Part shown: one piece after another, positions 25,372-34,586 of the stretch | How the letters are laid out: each line of letters starts with the position of its first letter | Numbering within the stretch: the stretch's first letter is position 1 | Source of the DNA: Paraburkholderia saeva | GTDB taxonomy: Bacteria; Pseudomonadota; Gammaproteobacteria; Burkholderiales; Burkholderiaceae | Length of the DNA stretch: 64,000 bases | Assembly: GCF_907164555.1 (NCBI RefSeq) | Contig: NZ_CAJQZC010000009.1 | Coordinates: 1-64,000 of the forward strand | Reading direction: 5' to 3' | Made by a program: the position numbers and the translations under genes | Notes under the pieces: generated by a model | What the model was told of the DNA's origin: nothing | The model's database searches: none | The model's input: the letters and a program-made list of their open reading frames with translations, nothing else

Positions 25372-25968
25372 TTGCCGACTTACACGCTTCCCGCCGCCCT
25401 CACCGCCGAACTCGAGATCCGCAAGAGCCGCTTTATCGCGTATGCGATTCCCGTCGAGGATCGCGATGCGGCGATGGCGGCGTTGCGCCGTCTGCGCGAC
25501 GAACATCCAGGCGCGACGCACGTGTGCTGGGCGCTGCTCGCGGGCGGCCAGTCCGGCATGTCGGACGACGGCGAGCCTTCGGGCACCGCAGGCCGACCGA
25601 TCCTTGAAGTGCTGCGGCATCACGATCTCGACGGCGTGCTGGCCGCGGTGGTCCGCTATTACGGCGGCGTCAAACTCGGCGCGGGCGGCCTCGTGCGCGC
25701 CTACACCGATGCGATCGCGACTGCACTTCAGGATGCGCCGCGCGTCGAGCGCATTGCGCAGGCGTCGCTGACTGTCGAAGTCGGCTACGCGGACGAAGCG
25801 CGCGTGCGACGCTGGATCGAGCAGGAAAATCATGCGCTCGCGGAAAGCGCGTACGGCATGGCCGTGGTGCTGACGATCCGCATGCCCGCGACCGTGGTCG
25901 ACGCAGCACGCGAAGCGCTGCGGGACATGACACAGGGCCGCGCGATCTTTCCCGAAACGGCTGACTGA
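25372..25968 (+). CDS. YigZ/IMPACT family protein (UPF0029)
   Basis: A 198-residue protein of the YigZ/IMPACT family. The N-terminal UPF0029 domain carries EIRKSRFIAY, DDGEPSGTAGRPIL and VVRYYGGVKLGAGGLVRAY, all hallmarks of the family. The C-terminal DUF1949 domain covers about 135-195. In eukaryotes IMPACT modulates Gcn2; the bacterial role is not established. The start is a TTG at 25372 because no ATG or GTG gives the full N-terminal motif. It is convergent with catC. Confidence 0.92.
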   Translation: MPTYTLPAALTAELEIRKSRFIAYAIPVEDRDAAMAALRRLRDEHPGATHVCWALLAGGQSGMSDDGEPSGTAGRPILEVLRHHDLDGVLAAVVRYYGGVKLGAGGLVRAYTDAIATALQDAPRVERIAQASLTVEVGYADEARVRRWIEQENHALAESAYGMAVVLTIRMPATVVDAAREALRDMTQGRAIFPETAD

Positions 25969-26004
25969 CGTCCGGCGTATCGCGCGCGCGCCTGGCCAGC
26001 GAGC

Positions 26005-26295
26005 CTAGCGGTCGTCGTCGTGAATCGAAGAAGCATGCCGGCACAGCGCGCGCACTTCGATCTGCATGAACGGAAAGAGCGGCAACTGGCTCAGCACGTC
26101 GTGCAGATGCGCCGGGCTCTCGACATCGAAAATACTGATGTTCGCGTACTGGCCGGCGATACGCCACAGGTGCCGCCACACGCCTTCGCGCTGCAGCCGT
26201 TGCGACATGGCCTTTTCGTCCGCCTTCAGACGCTCGGCGCGCTCCGCGTCCATGTCGTGCGGAAAACAGACCTTCATTTCTACGTGAAACAGCAT
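26005..26295 (-). CDS. catC: Muconolactone delta-isomerase (CatC)
   Basis: A 96-residue small isomerase that converts muconolactone to 3-oxoadipate enol-lactone. The opening MLFHVEMKV, the conserved WRHLWRIAGQYANISIFDVES and the LFPFMQIEV stretch near the end match the family, whose members form decamers. It lies 81 bp downstream of catA on the same strand as the last gene of the catB-catA-catC unit. The remaining 3-oxoadipate genes are not in the window. Confidence 0.95.
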   Translation of the reverse strand: MLFHVEMKVCFPHDMDAERAERLKADEKAMSQRLQREGVWRHLWRIAGQYANISIFDVESPAHLHDVLSQLPLFPFMQIEVRALCRHASSIHDDDR

Positions 26296-26376
26296 GCGGG
26301 ACTCCTTGATGGAAAAGACCCGGAGGGCAACGCGCCGCGCTCCGGGCCAGGCAACGTCCTGATATGACGGCCGGAA

Positions 26377-27285
26377 TCAGGCTTCGGCGCGAATGCGCTC
26401 GACTTCTGCGGACGGCAGGTTCGCACGGTCCTTCAGCAGCGTGAAGTCGAAGTCGATCAGCGAGAAGTTGCCTTCCACGCCATACGGCTTGCCTTCGGCA
26501 CCTTCGGCTTTCTTCACTGCGGGCACGAGGCCGTCGCGCGTGGCGAACGCGAAGTCATCCCACAGGTACGGATCGCCATCGATATTGATCTGCGTCGTGA
26601 GCTTGCGATGCCCCGGCGCCGACACGAAAAAGTGAATGTGTGCCGGACGATGTCCGTGGCGGCCGAGCTGATCGAGCAGCTGTTGCGTCTTGCCCTGCGG
26701 CGGCACGCTGTAGCCGACCGGCACCACGCTGCGGAAGCTGTAGTTGCCGTTGGCATCGGCGCGAATCGAGCGGCGCAGGTTGAACGCGGGTTGCGACTTG
26801 TCGAAGTACGAGTAGTTACCCAGGTGGTTCGCGTGCCACACCTCGACGAGCGCGCCGGCGAGCGGCTTGCCGTCTTCGCCCGTCACACGGCCGCGCATCA
26901 CGAGCGTGCCGCCCGGCTCGTTGCCGTTGTCCAGACGCGCATGGCCTTCGGACAGCGGGGCACCCGCCACGTACAGCGGACCTTCGATGGTGCGTGGCGT
27001 GCCGCCTTCGATGCCGGCCTTCGCTTCGGCTTCGTCGAGACGCACGTCGAGGAAATGCTCGAAGCCGAGGCCCGCCGCCAGCAGACCGAGCTCACCGCTC
27101 TGTCCTGCTTCGGCGAGATAGTTGAGCGCGGTCCAGAATTCGTCGGGCGTCACGTCGAGGTCTTCGATCGTGTAGAACAGATCCTGCACGATGCGGTTCA
27201 CGATCGTCTTCGTACGCGGGTTGCCTTCGCTCGTGGCGCTCGCGTTGATCTTGCCGAGCAGAGCGTCGATGGCTTGCCTGTTCAT
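26377..27285 (-). CDS. catA: Catechol 1,2-dioxygenase (CatA)
   Basis: Intradiol non-haem Fe(III) dioxygenase that opens catechol to cis,cis-muconate. The 302-residue protein has the N-terminal helical dimer domain and the catalytic beta-sandwich. The iron ligands are visible: Tyr in the segments LGNYSYFDK and PVGYSVPP, and two His in HGHRPAHIHFF. The ATG at 27285 has a GGAG-like site upstream; an in-frame upstream Met would add 27 residues that do not fit. It lies 117 bp after catB. Confidence 0.97.
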   Translation of the reverse strand: MNRQAIDALLGKINASATSEGNPRTKTIVNRIVQDLFYTIEDLDVTPDEFWTALNYLAEAGQSGELGLLAAGLGFEHFLDVRLDEAEAKAGIEGGTPRTIEGPLYVAGAPLSEGHARLDNGNEPGGTLVMRGRVTGEDGKPLAGALVEVWHANHLGNYSYFDKSQPAFNLRRSIRADANGNYSFRSVVPVGYSVPPQGKTQQLLDQLGRHGHRPAHIHFFVSAPGHRKLTTQINIDGDPYLWDDFAFATRDGLVPAVKKAEGAEGKPYGVEGNFSLIDFDFTLLKDRANLPSAEVERIRAEA

Positions 27286-27402
27286 GGGGTATCTCCTTCG
27301 TTTGATATAGGGGGTGGCTATCGTTTGAGCCGGTCTTTCAGTCATGCATGCACCCGTTTCCAGCAACGGTCGGGCGCGTGTCTTTCGTCGGGCGCTTTTC
27401 CG

Positions 27403-28536
27403 TTACCGCCGGTCGCGCCTCAGGTGCTCGATCCTGTCCCAGTCGAGCGCGATGCCAAGCCCTGCGCCTTGCGGCAGATGCAGTGCGAAGTTTTCATAGC
27501 GCAGCGGTTCGGTGAGGATTTCCTCGGTCAGCAGCAGCGGTCCGAAAAGCTCGGTGCCCCACTTCAGGTCGCTGAACGTGCTGAAAAGTTGCGCCGACGC
27601 GATCGTGCCGACCGCGCCTTCGAGCATCGTGCCGCCGTACAGATCGATGTTCGCAGCCAGTGCAATCGCCGCGACGCTCGCCGCGCCGGTCAGCCCGCCC
27701 GACTGCGCGATCTTCACCGCGAAGACGTCGGCGGCACGCGCACTCGCAATCGCGAACGCGTCGGCGGGACCGTGGAGCACTTCGTCTGCCATGATCGGCA
27801 CACGGGCGAGCCGGGTCAAACGCCTGAGGCCAGCGCGGTTCTCCGCGGCGATCGGCTGCTCGATCAGACTAATGCCCGCATCGGCGAAGCGCGACGACGC
27901 CCAGATCGCTTCGGATTCGGTCCATGCCTGGTTCACGTCGACGCGCACTTCGCCGCGTCCGTCCAGCGCCTTCTTGATCGCGACCACGTGCGCGACGTCG
28001 TCCGCCACGGCGCGCGAGCCGATTTTCAGCTTGAACACGCGATGCCGGCGGGCTTCCAGCACGCGTTCGGCCTCGTCGATATCGCGGTTCGTGTCGCCGC
28101 TCGCGAGCGTCCACGCCACTTCGACGGAATCGCGCACGCGGCCGCCGAACAGCTCGGAGAGCGGCACGCCAAGACGTTGCGCCTGCGCGTCGAACAGCGC
28201 CGTTTCAACCGCCGACTTCGCGAAACGGTTGCCCTGGAACAGCTCGCGCAGCTTCGCCATCGCCGCGCCGGGGCGCGTCGCATCCATACCTTTCAGTAAT
28301 GGTGCGAAATAGGTGTCGATGTTCGTCTTGATGCTTTCCGGGCTTTCCTCGCCATACGCGAGGCCGCCGATCGTCGTGCCTTCGCCGGTGCCGGAGATGC
28401 CGTCGGCACACCGGATGCGCACCAGTACGAGCGTCTGGCAATTCATGGTGGCGACCGACAGACGGTGCGGACGAATGGTCGGCACATCGACGAGGATCGT
28501 CTCCACGGCTTCGATTTTTACGGGTGTTGCTATCAT
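27403..28536 (-). CDS. catB: Muconate cycloisomerase (CatB)
   Basis: Enolase-superfamily, Mn-dependent enzyme that closes cis,cis-muconate to muconolactone. The 377-residue protein shows the catalytic KxK in VFKLKIGSR, the metal ligands in DVNQAW, LIEQP and MADEVLHG, the second Lys in FAVKIAQSGG and the late GGTMLEGAVGT. It is first in catB-catA-catC and divergent from catR, the classical arrangement for induction by muconate. Confidence 0.96.
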   Translation of the reverse strand: MIATPVKIEAVETILVDVPTIRPHRLSVATMNCQTLVLVRIRCADGISGTGEGTTIGGLAYGEESPESIKTNIDTYFAPLLKGMDATRPGAAMAKLRELFQGNRFAKSAVETALFDAQAQRLGVPLSELFGGRVRDSVEVAWTLASGDTNRDIDEAERVLEARRHRVFKLKIGSRAVADDVAHVVAIKKALDGRGEVRVDVNQAWTESEAIWASSRFADAGISLIEQPIAAENRAGLRRLTRLARVPIMADEVLHGPADAFAIASARAADVFAVKIAQSGGLTGAASVAAIALAANIDLYGGTMLEGAVGTIASAQLFSTFSDLKWGTELFGPLLLTEEILTEPLRYENFALHLPQGAGLGIALDWDRIEHLRRDRR

Positions 28537-28609
28537 GCTTTCCCTCCTGACAGATCACATGTTAGAAACAAACCCACGAAGCAGTCCAACACCCATTCCG
28601 ACTACTTCC

Positions 28610-28624
28610 ATACTCTGAAGGTAT
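28610..28624. promoter_or_regulatory. Candidate CatR recognition box
   Basis: ATAC-N7-GTAT dyad, the LysR T-N11-A type, three bases before the catR ATG and 73 bp upstream of catB. The position, overlapping the catR ribosome site, suits autorepression plus activation of catB. Pattern-based. Confidence 0.55.
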
Positions 28625-28626
28625 GC

Positions 28627-29514
28627 ATGGAACTGCGCCAACTTCGCTATTTCGTCGCGGTCGCCGAGGAAATGAACATCACGCGTGCCGCCGACCGCCT
28701 GCACATGACGCAGCCGCCGCTTTCGCGCCAGATCCAGCAGATCGAGGAAGACGTCGGCCTGCCGCTCTTCGAGCGCGGTTCACGGCCGTTAAGGCTGACG
28801 GAAGCGGGCCGCATCTTCTATACGCAGGCCAAACGCCTGATCGACGAAGCCGACGAACTGGCGCCGCTCACCCGGCGCCTCGCCCAGCTGGCGGAGCGCG
28901 TCGTGATCGGCTTCGTGCCGTCCACACTGTATGGTGCGCTGCCCGCCGTGATCCGCGCGTTTCGCGAAGCGGCGCCGCAGATCGAGCTTTCCCTGATCGA
29001 AATGTTCACGCTCGAGCAGCTGGGCGCGCTCAAGGGCGGCCGGATCGACGTCGGTTTCGGACGCCTGCGTTTCGACGATGCGCAACTCGCACGCGAAGTG
29101 CTCGTCGAGGAACGCATGATTGCTGCACTGCCGCAGGATCATCCGCTCGCAAACGGCGATGAACCGCTGACCCTGGCGGCGATTGCCCGCGAAACGCTGA
29201 TCGTCTACCCGAGCCATCCGCGCCCGAGTTACGCGGACCAGCAGCTTTCCGCGCTGCGCGATCACGCACTGGAGCCCAAAGCCGTGCACGAAGTCCGCGA
29301 ACTGCAGACTGCGCTCGGGCTCGTCGCCGCGCAGGTAGGCGTGTGTCTCGTACCGGAGAGCGTCGAGGGGCTGCGCGCGCACGGCGTGGTGTACCGGGAG
29401 ATTCCGGACGCCCGTATTGCATCGCCGATCATCATGAGCCGGCGTCTGCAGGACGAATCGCCGACCACGGCGCTCCTGTGCCAGCTCGCCCGCGATCTGT
29501 TCCGCCCTGCCTGA
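28627..29514 (+). CDS. catR: LysR-type activator of the cat operon (CatR)
   Basis: A 295-residue LysR regulator of the CatR/BenM/CatM group: MELRQLRYFVAVAEEMNITRAADRLHMTQPP covers the helix-turn-helix (residues 1-31, quoted by its features), followed by SRQIQQIEEDVG and the effector domain with RVVIGFVPSTLYGALP. It is divergent from catB over a 90-bp promoter region holding a T-N11-A box. Known relatives bind cis,cis-muconate and activate catBCA. The ATG at 28627 has GAAGG just upstream. Confidence 0.93.
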   Translation: MELRQLRYFVAVAEEMNITRAADRLHMTQPPLSRQIQQIEEDVGLPLFERGSRPLRLTEAGRIFYTQAKRLIDEADELAPLTRRLAQLAERVVIGFVPSTLYGALPAVIRAFREAAPQIELSLIEMFTLEQLGALKGGRIDVGFGRLRFDDAQLAREVLVEERMIAALPQDHPLANGDEPLTLAAIARETLIVYPSHPRPSYADQQLSALRDHALEPKAVHEVRELQTALGLVAAQVGVCLVPESVEGLRAHGVVYREIPDARIASPIIMSRRLQDESPTTALLCQLARDLFRPA

Positions 29515-29695
29515 TACGCCCACCCCGACGCCCATCCACCGCCCGCTCCCCACCCGCCCTACGCGCCGGAACACGCGTGCAGGAACCGGGAGCCTGCTTT
29601 AAGGGGGCATAACTGACACGGTTCCGTCATCAGCCTGACACACGCACCCTGCAGGATCGAAAGTCCCGCCAACCGATCCTATTCAGGGCAAGGCC

Positions 29696-31282
29696 ATGCC
29701 AGAACTCTCCTATCCGCAACCGGAAGTAGCAGCTGGACGAGGCCGGAGCGCGAGCCTCATCGTCTTCCTGCTCGTCATTGCCGCCGGCGCGTTTTATGTC
29801 GTCACGCATCTGGTCGACGATCTGCAGCCGCTTCGCCCCAATGCATTCCTGCCGTATTTCCTGCTCGGCATCGCGTTGCTGATCGCACTTGGCTTTGAGT
29901 TCGTCAACGGCTTTCACGACACGGCCAACGCCGTCGCAACCGTCATCTATACGCATTCGCTGACGCCGAACCTTGCCGTCGTCTGGTCGGGCACCTGGAA
30001 TTTCCTCGGCGTGCTCACGTCGAGCGGCGCAGTCGCGTTCGGCATCCTGCAACTGCTGCCGGTCGAGCTGATCCTGCAGGTTGGCAGCAGTGCCGGCTTC
30101 GCGATGGTGTTCGCGCTGCTGATTGCCGCGATCATCTGGAATCTGGGCACGTGGTATTTCGGGCTGCCGTCATCGAGCTCGCATACGCTGATCGGCTCGA
30201 TCATCGGCGTCGGTCTGATGAACCAGCTGATCCACGGCGCGTCGGGCACGAGCGGCGTGGACTGGAACCAGGCGCTCGGCGTCGGCAAGTCGCTGCTCTT
30301 CTCGCCGCTGATCGGGTTCCTGGCCGCGGCCCTGCTGCTGCGCGTGCTGAAAGCCGTTGTGCGCGTTCCCGCGCTCTACGCTGAGCCGAAGGGCAAGAAG
30401 CCGCCGCCGTTCTGGATTCGCAGCCTGCTGATCCTCACGTGCACGGGCGTTTCGTTTGCGCACGGTTCCAACGACGGCCAGAAAGGCATGGGCCTCATCA
30501 TGCTGATCCTGATCGGCACGGTGCCCGCCTCGTTCGCGCTGAACAAGGCCGTGACTGCGTCCGAAACGCAGACGTACCTCGCGGTCTCGCAACAGGCTTC
30601 GGCCACGTTCGCGAAGTACACGAACGGCGCGCCGCCCTCGGCGAATCCGCGCGCAGACGTCGAAGCCTACGTGCAGACGCGCCACCTCACGCCCGCGACG
30701 CTGCCCGCGTTACAGCAGCTGATCGGGCAGATCGGCCAGCAGGTCGGATCGTCGGGTGCGATGGCCAATGTGCCGACCGACCTGGTCGACAACGTGCGCA
30801 ACAACATGTACGTCGCGTCCGAAGCAATCCGTCTGATGGAGAAAGCGAAGCAGCCCGCGTTCGCGCCCGACGACCTCAAGGCCATCGACAACTTCAAGGC
30901 GCAGACGGACCACGCCACCAAGTTCATTCCGACGTGGGTGAAGGTGGCCGTCGCCATCGCGCTGGGGCTGGGCACGATGGTCGGCTGGAAGCGTATCGTC
31001 GTGACCGTCGGCGAGAAAATCGGCAAGCAGCATCTGACGTACGGCCAAGGCGCTTCGGCGGAACTGGTCGCGATGCTGACGATCGGCGCCGCCGACGTCT
31101 ACGGCCTGCCGGTTTCGACGACGCACGTACTCTCGTCGGGCGTCGCCGGAACGATGGCCGCGAACGGCTCGGGCCTGCAATGGAACACCGTGCGCAGCCT
31201 CGTGATGGCATGGGTGCTGACGCTGCCGGTTTCGATCGCGCTCGCGGGCGGGCTGTACTGGGCGTTCCGCCACGTGTTCTAA
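29696..31282 (+). CDS. Low-affinity inorganic phosphate transporter, Pit family
   Basis: A 528-residue inner-membrane transporter for metal-phosphate complexes. The two inverted-repeat signatures are seen as GFEFVNGFHDTANAVAT and SFAHGSNDGQKGMGL, along with LPSSSSHTLIGSIIG and LPVSTTHVLSSGVAG. About 150 residues (300-420) of soluble sequence between the halves match the E. coli PitA-type layout. It is convergent with a polyphosphate kinase gene, with a shared hairpin terminator between them. Confidence 0.94.
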   Translation: MPELSYPQPEVAAGRGRSASLIVFLLVIAAGAFYVVTHLVDDLQPLRPNAFLPYFLLGIALLIALGFEFVNGFHDTANAVATVIYTHSLTPNLAVVWSGTWNFLGVLTSSGAVAFGILQLLPVELILQVGSSAGFAMVFALLIAAIIWNLGTWYFGLPSSSSHTLIGSIIGVGLMNQLIHGASGTSGVDWNQALGVGKSLLFSPLIGFLAAALLLRVLKAVVRVPALYAEPKGKKPPPFWIRSLLILTCTGVSFAHGSNDGQKGMGLIMLILIGTVPASFALNKAVTASETQTYLAVSQQASATFAKYTNGAPPSANPRADVEAYVQTRHLTPATLPALQQLIGQIGQQVGSSGAMANVPTDLVDNVRNNMYVASEAIRLMEKAKQPAFAPDDLKAIDNFKAQTDHATKFIPTWVKVAVAIALGLGTMVGWKRIVVTVGEKIGKQHLTYGQGASAELVAMLTIGAADVYGLPVSTTHVLSSGVAGTMAANGSGLQWNTVRSLVMAWVLTLPVSIALAGGLYWAFRHVF

Positions 31283-31307
31283 AGCAGCCACGCAGCGTGC
31301 AGATGTG

Positions 31308-31341
31308 AAAACGGCGAGCAGTTCACTGCACGCCGTTTTTT
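31308..31341. terminator. Bidirectional rho-independent terminator between pit and ppk2
   Basis: Stem AAAACGGCG (31308-31316) with CGCCGTTTT (31331-31339), inner GCAG/CTGC arms and a T run to 31341. The A tract on the left side would serve as a T run for the minus-strand gene. Confidence 0.8.
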
Positions 31342-31362
31342 ATTGCCCCCGCGAGGACCGGA

Positions 31363-32289
31363 TCAGTAGATTTCCGGCACGATCATCGAAGCCGGCACCG
31401 GCTGACGGATGTATTCCGTGTTGTACACGCGGTCAGGCAGCGCGACCGGCGGATGGTCGATCTCGTGATACGGCACCTGGCTTAGCAAATGGTGAATGCA
31501 GTTCAGACGCGCGCGCTTCTTGTCGACCGCCTGCACAACCCACCACGGCGCTTCGGGAATATGCGAGCGATGCAGCATCACTTCTTTCGCCTGCGTATAG
31601 GCTTCCCAGCGGCGGCGGCTTTCCAGATCCATCGGGCTCAGTTTCCACTGCTTGAGCGGATCGAGAATGCGGTTCTGGAAGCGGATTTCCTGTTCTTCAT
31701 CGGTGATCGAGAACCAGTATTTGACGATCTGGATGCCGCTTCTCGCGAGCATCTTTTCGAATTCCGGCACGGAGCGGAAGAACTCTTCGTACTCTGCATC
31801 CGAGCAGAAATTCATCACACGTTCGACGCCCGCGCGGTTGTACCAGCTGCGGTCGAACAGCACCATTTCGCCGCCCGCCGGCAGATGCTGCGTGTAGCGC
31901 TGGAAATACCATTGCGTGCGTTCACGGTTGTTCGGCGCAGGCAGCGCAGCCACGCGGCACACGCGCGGATTCAGGCGTTGCGTGATGCGCTTGATCGCGC
32001 CGCCCTTGCCCGCCGCATCGCGGCCCTCGAAGATCACGACGAGCCGGTGTCCCGTGTGCACGATCCAGTCCTGCAGCTTGACGAGCTCGCCCTGCAGACG
32101 GAACAGCTCGCGGAAATAGTGCTTGCGCGCTTCGCGGGCTTCGGCCGTGAGACCGTCCGCACCGTCGATGATGCGGTCGTCCACTTCCATTTCGAGTTCC
32201 TCGTCGTATGCATCGATGAGGTCTTCTTCGAAACGGCGCTGGCGTTCGGCGAACGCTGCGGCGTCGAGGGCCAGGTCATGTTCTTTCAT
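31363..32289 (-). CDS. ppk2: Polyphosphate kinase 2 (PPK2)
   Basis: P-loop kinase that moves phosphate between polyphosphate and nucleotides, usually favouring NTP formation. The 308-residue protein has Walker A GRDAAGKGG (89-97), the lid/Walker-B region LFDRSWYNRAGVERVM and the family stretch WYFQRYTQHLPAGGE. The ATG at 32289 is chosen over one 28 codons upstream because the protein then begins as relatives do. It lies convergent with the Pit transporter, a sensible phosphate-storage pairing. The ADP- or AMP-specific class cannot be assigned with certainty by eye. Confidence 0.93.
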   Translation of the reverse strand: MKEHDLALDAAAFAERQRRFEEDLIDAYDEELEMEVDDRIIDGADGLTAEAREARKHYFRELFRLQGELVKLQDWIVHTGHRLVVIFEGRDAAGKGGAIKRITQRLNPRVCRVAALPAPNNRERTQWYFQRYTQHLPAGGEMVLFDRSWYNRAGVERVMNFCSDAEYEEFFRSVPEFEKMLARSGIQIVKYWFSITDEEQEIRFQNRILDPLKQWKLSPMDLESRRRWEAYTQAKEVMLHRSHIPEAPWWVVQAVDKKRARLNCIHHLLSQVPYHEIDHPPVALPDRVYNTEYIRQPVPASMIVPEIY

Positions 32290-32539
32290 CGTCTTTCTCC
32301 AGTGCGACGGAAACGGGCTGCCCGCACGATGCGGCAGCGTCGACGATCCGATTATCGAAGCGCGAAGTGTCAATCTTGTTACCTGGGCGTGGCTGTCACA
32401 ACCGGCGACGGGCCGGGCGAGGCCGTCGGCGGAGTCGCCCGGGCAGGCAAAAAGGCATAGAAAGACATCATATGACGACTGGGCCGGTACGGTTCGCGTC
32501 AGTCAAAAAGCGCGTAACGGACGCGCGGAGGACGGCACG

Positions 32540-32917
32540 TTACGCCTCTTTGGCGCCGGGAAGCGGCCGGGCAAAGCTCAGCTCGTGCCCATCCGGGTCG
32601 ACGATATGGAAGTAGCGCTCGCCCCACGGCGCATCCGATGGCGCGAACTCCGGGGTCAATCCGGCGGCCTGCGCCTTGCGATACATGCCGTCGACATCGG
32701 ATACATAGATGATCACGCGCCCCCACCAGCTGATCGGGCCCCGCGTGTCGGCGATCACGTTGAGGAACGACGAACCCAGCGCGAATGATGTAAACGCCTC
32801 GTCGGGGCCGCCGTAGCGGCGCGGAAAACCCAGCGCTTCGTAGAACGCCACCGCGCGGGCCATGTCATGCGTCGCAAGCGTGATCGCGCTCAGCGATTCG
32901 ACGGCGGGCTCGTTCAT
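32540..32917 (-). CDS. VOC-fold protein (glyoxalase/bleomycin-resistance type)
   Basis: A 125-residue single VOC protein: ITLATHDMARAVAFYEALGF at the start and YFHIVDPDGHELSFARPL at the end, the terminal Glu being a likely metal ligand. The LRR-free core is like lactoylglutathione-lyase relatives of unknown substrate. It is a stand-alone gene on the minus strand between ppk2 and the HtrA-type protease. It shares only the fold with the VOC protein near 13.8 kb. Confidence 0.82.
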   Translation of the reverse strand: MNEPAVESLSAITLATHDMARAVAFYEALGFPRRYGGPDEAFTSFALGSSFLNVIADTRGPISWWGRVIIYVSDVDGMYRKAQAAGLTPEFAPSDAPWGERYFHIVDPDGHELSFARPLPGAKEA

Positions 32918-33125
32918 GGTGTCGTGCTCCTTTCGCGCGGGTTGTACTGCCTCGCGGCCGTTCCGATCGCGAGGCGCGTCGATGAAACGGTAGCGGCGGC
33001 AAGGCGGATGTCAGGGAAGTGTCTCACAGCGCCTCCGCTTCGCGCGTATCCGCGTCGACGCCGCGACACTTGAAAAACAACTGCGCGACCCCGCATCTGC
33101 GGATCCAAATATCTGGAGCTTCATC

Positions 33126-34169
33126 ATGGGAAGCCGTCCCCGTTTCATCGATGATCTGTCGCAAGGCGCGCCCGCCGAACCCGCCGCGCCTCACCCGCTC
33201 GCCACCGACGACGCGCTGCTCGACGCCTACTCCCGCACCGTGATCGGCGCGCTCGAACGGGTGCAGCAGGCGGTCGCGTTCATTTCCGTCGAACGACGCC
33301 TGCCTGGCGACACCCGCGGGCCAGGCGGCCGCGGCGCGCGCGGCGGCACGGGTTCGGGCTTTCTCTTCACGCCCGACGGCTATCTGCTGACCAACAGCCA
33401 CGTCGTGCACGGCGCCACGCATATCGGCGTAACGCTCGCCGATGGCAGCCGTTTCGACGCCGATCTCGTCGGCGACGACCCGGACAGCGATCTTGCCGTG
33501 CTGCGGATCGGCTCGCCCGAACCGTTGCCGCACGTCGAGCTGGGCGAATCAGGCAAGCTGCGCGTCGGGCAGATCGCGATTGCGGTCGGCAATCCGCTCG
33601 GCCTCGCGCAGACGGTCACGACCGGCGTGGTGTCCGCGCTCGGCCGCTCGTTGCGCGCGAACTCGGGACGCATGATCTACGACGTGATCCAGACCGATGC
33701 CGCGCTGAATCCCGGCAACTCGGGCGGGCCGCTGATCAATTCCGCGGGACAGGTGATCGGCGTGAACACGGCGATCATCCCCGGCGCGCAGGCGATCTGT
33801 TTCGCGACGGCCATCGATACGGCGAAGTGGGTGATCATGCAGCTCTTCGCCTACGGGCGCGTGCGGCGCGCCTACATTGGCGTGGCCGGCACGACGACGC
33901 CAATGTCGCGACGCGTGCAGCGGTATTTCGGGTTGTCGGCGGAAAGCGGCGTGCGCGTGATGGAAGTGGTCAAGGGCAGCCCCGCCGCCACGGCAGGGGT
34001 GCGAACCGACGACACGATCGTGGGCATCGATGGCGTCGAGGTGGATAGCGTCGACGGATTGCAGCGGGTGCTCGACGCTTCGCGGATCGATCGTGTGGTT
34101 TCGGTGAGCGTTTTGCGTGGGACGCGAAAGCTCGAATTGGACCTGACGCCGGTTGAGCAGGCCAGTTAG
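33126..34169 (+). CDS. HtrA/DegP-like trypsin-type protease with one PDZ domain, no signal peptide
   Basis: A 347-residue S1C serine protease. The triad is visible: His92 in TNSHVVH, Asp122 in DSDLAVL and Ser199 in NPGNSGGPL. One PDZ domain follows (about 245-340, with VKGSPAATAGVRTDD). The N-terminus (MGSRPRFIDD, then Pro/Ala-rich) has no signal peptide or membrane anchor, unlike DegP, DegQ or DegS, so it may act in the cytoplasm or leave by another route. It is followed 62 bp later by a small gene on the same strand. Confidence 0.9.
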   Translation: MGSRPRFIDDLSQGAPAEPAAPHPLATDDALLDAYSRTVIGALERVQQAVAFISVERRLPGDTRGPGGRGARGGTGSGFLFTPDGYLLTNSHVVHGATHIGVTLADGSRFDADLVGDDPDSDLAVLRIGSPEPLPHVELGESGKLRVGQIAIAVGNPLGLAQTVTTGVVSALGRSLRANSGRMIYDVIQTDAALNPGNSGGPLINSAGQVIGVNTAIIPGAQAICFATAIDTAKWVIMQLFAYGRVRRAYIGVAGTTTPMSRRVQRYFGLSAESGVRVMEVVKGSPAATAGVRTDDTIVGIDGVEVDSVDGLQRVLDASRIDRVVSVSVLRGTRKLELDLTPVEQAS

Positions 34170-34231
34170 CCGCGTGGTTGCCGATTCGTTGCCTATACTG
34201 GGGAGATCGATCTGCTGCTGAGGAGAGCGAC

Positions 34232-34522
34232 TTGGCCAGTGACTACCAGGTGAAAGTTGCGCGAGATATCGCTGGATATGATGATTTCGGTGTGCCGAGG
34301 GTCAGGCGTGGACCCGCGCGGGTGGTGGTTGTTGCGGCGCAGCGTGAATTGGTGTTTGGCGATCGTGAAGCGCTCGAGAGGTTTGTTTTTGCCTGCCGGC
34401 AGGCTGGGATTGAGGCGTTTTCTTCTTCTTCCTCTGCTTCCTCCTCTGCTTCTTTGTCTTCTCAGGATGATGCCCATGCCGATGCCTGGTGTCGGTTTTT
34501 TGAGCGGATTTTGAAGTTGTAG
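34232..34522 (+). CDS. Small protein with a serine-rich low-complexity tract
   Basis: A 96-residue protein of unknown function. The TTG at 34232 is chosen because AGGAG lies six bases upstream; an ATG at 34178 is also in frame but lacks a site. An ordered N-terminal half (VKVARDIAGYDDFGVPRV then AARVVVVAAQREL-like hydrophobic strand) is followed by about 15 residues of nearly pure Ser/Ala, encoded by a TCT/TCC/TCA-rich tract at about 34420-34465, and a short helix ending RFFERILKL. Codon use in the tract is T-rich and unlike neighbours. The 3' end abuts the dispersed repeat. Confidence 0.6.
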   Translation: MASDYQVKVARDIAGYDDFGVPRVRRGPARVVVVAAQRELVFGDREALERFVFACRQAGIEAFSSSSSASSSASLSSQDDAHADAWCRFFERILKL

Positions 34523-34586
34523 TGTTTTATTTCTGGTTCGCTTTTGTTGTTGGCCTTTCCTTGTATTCATGTCGGTCTATTGGCGT

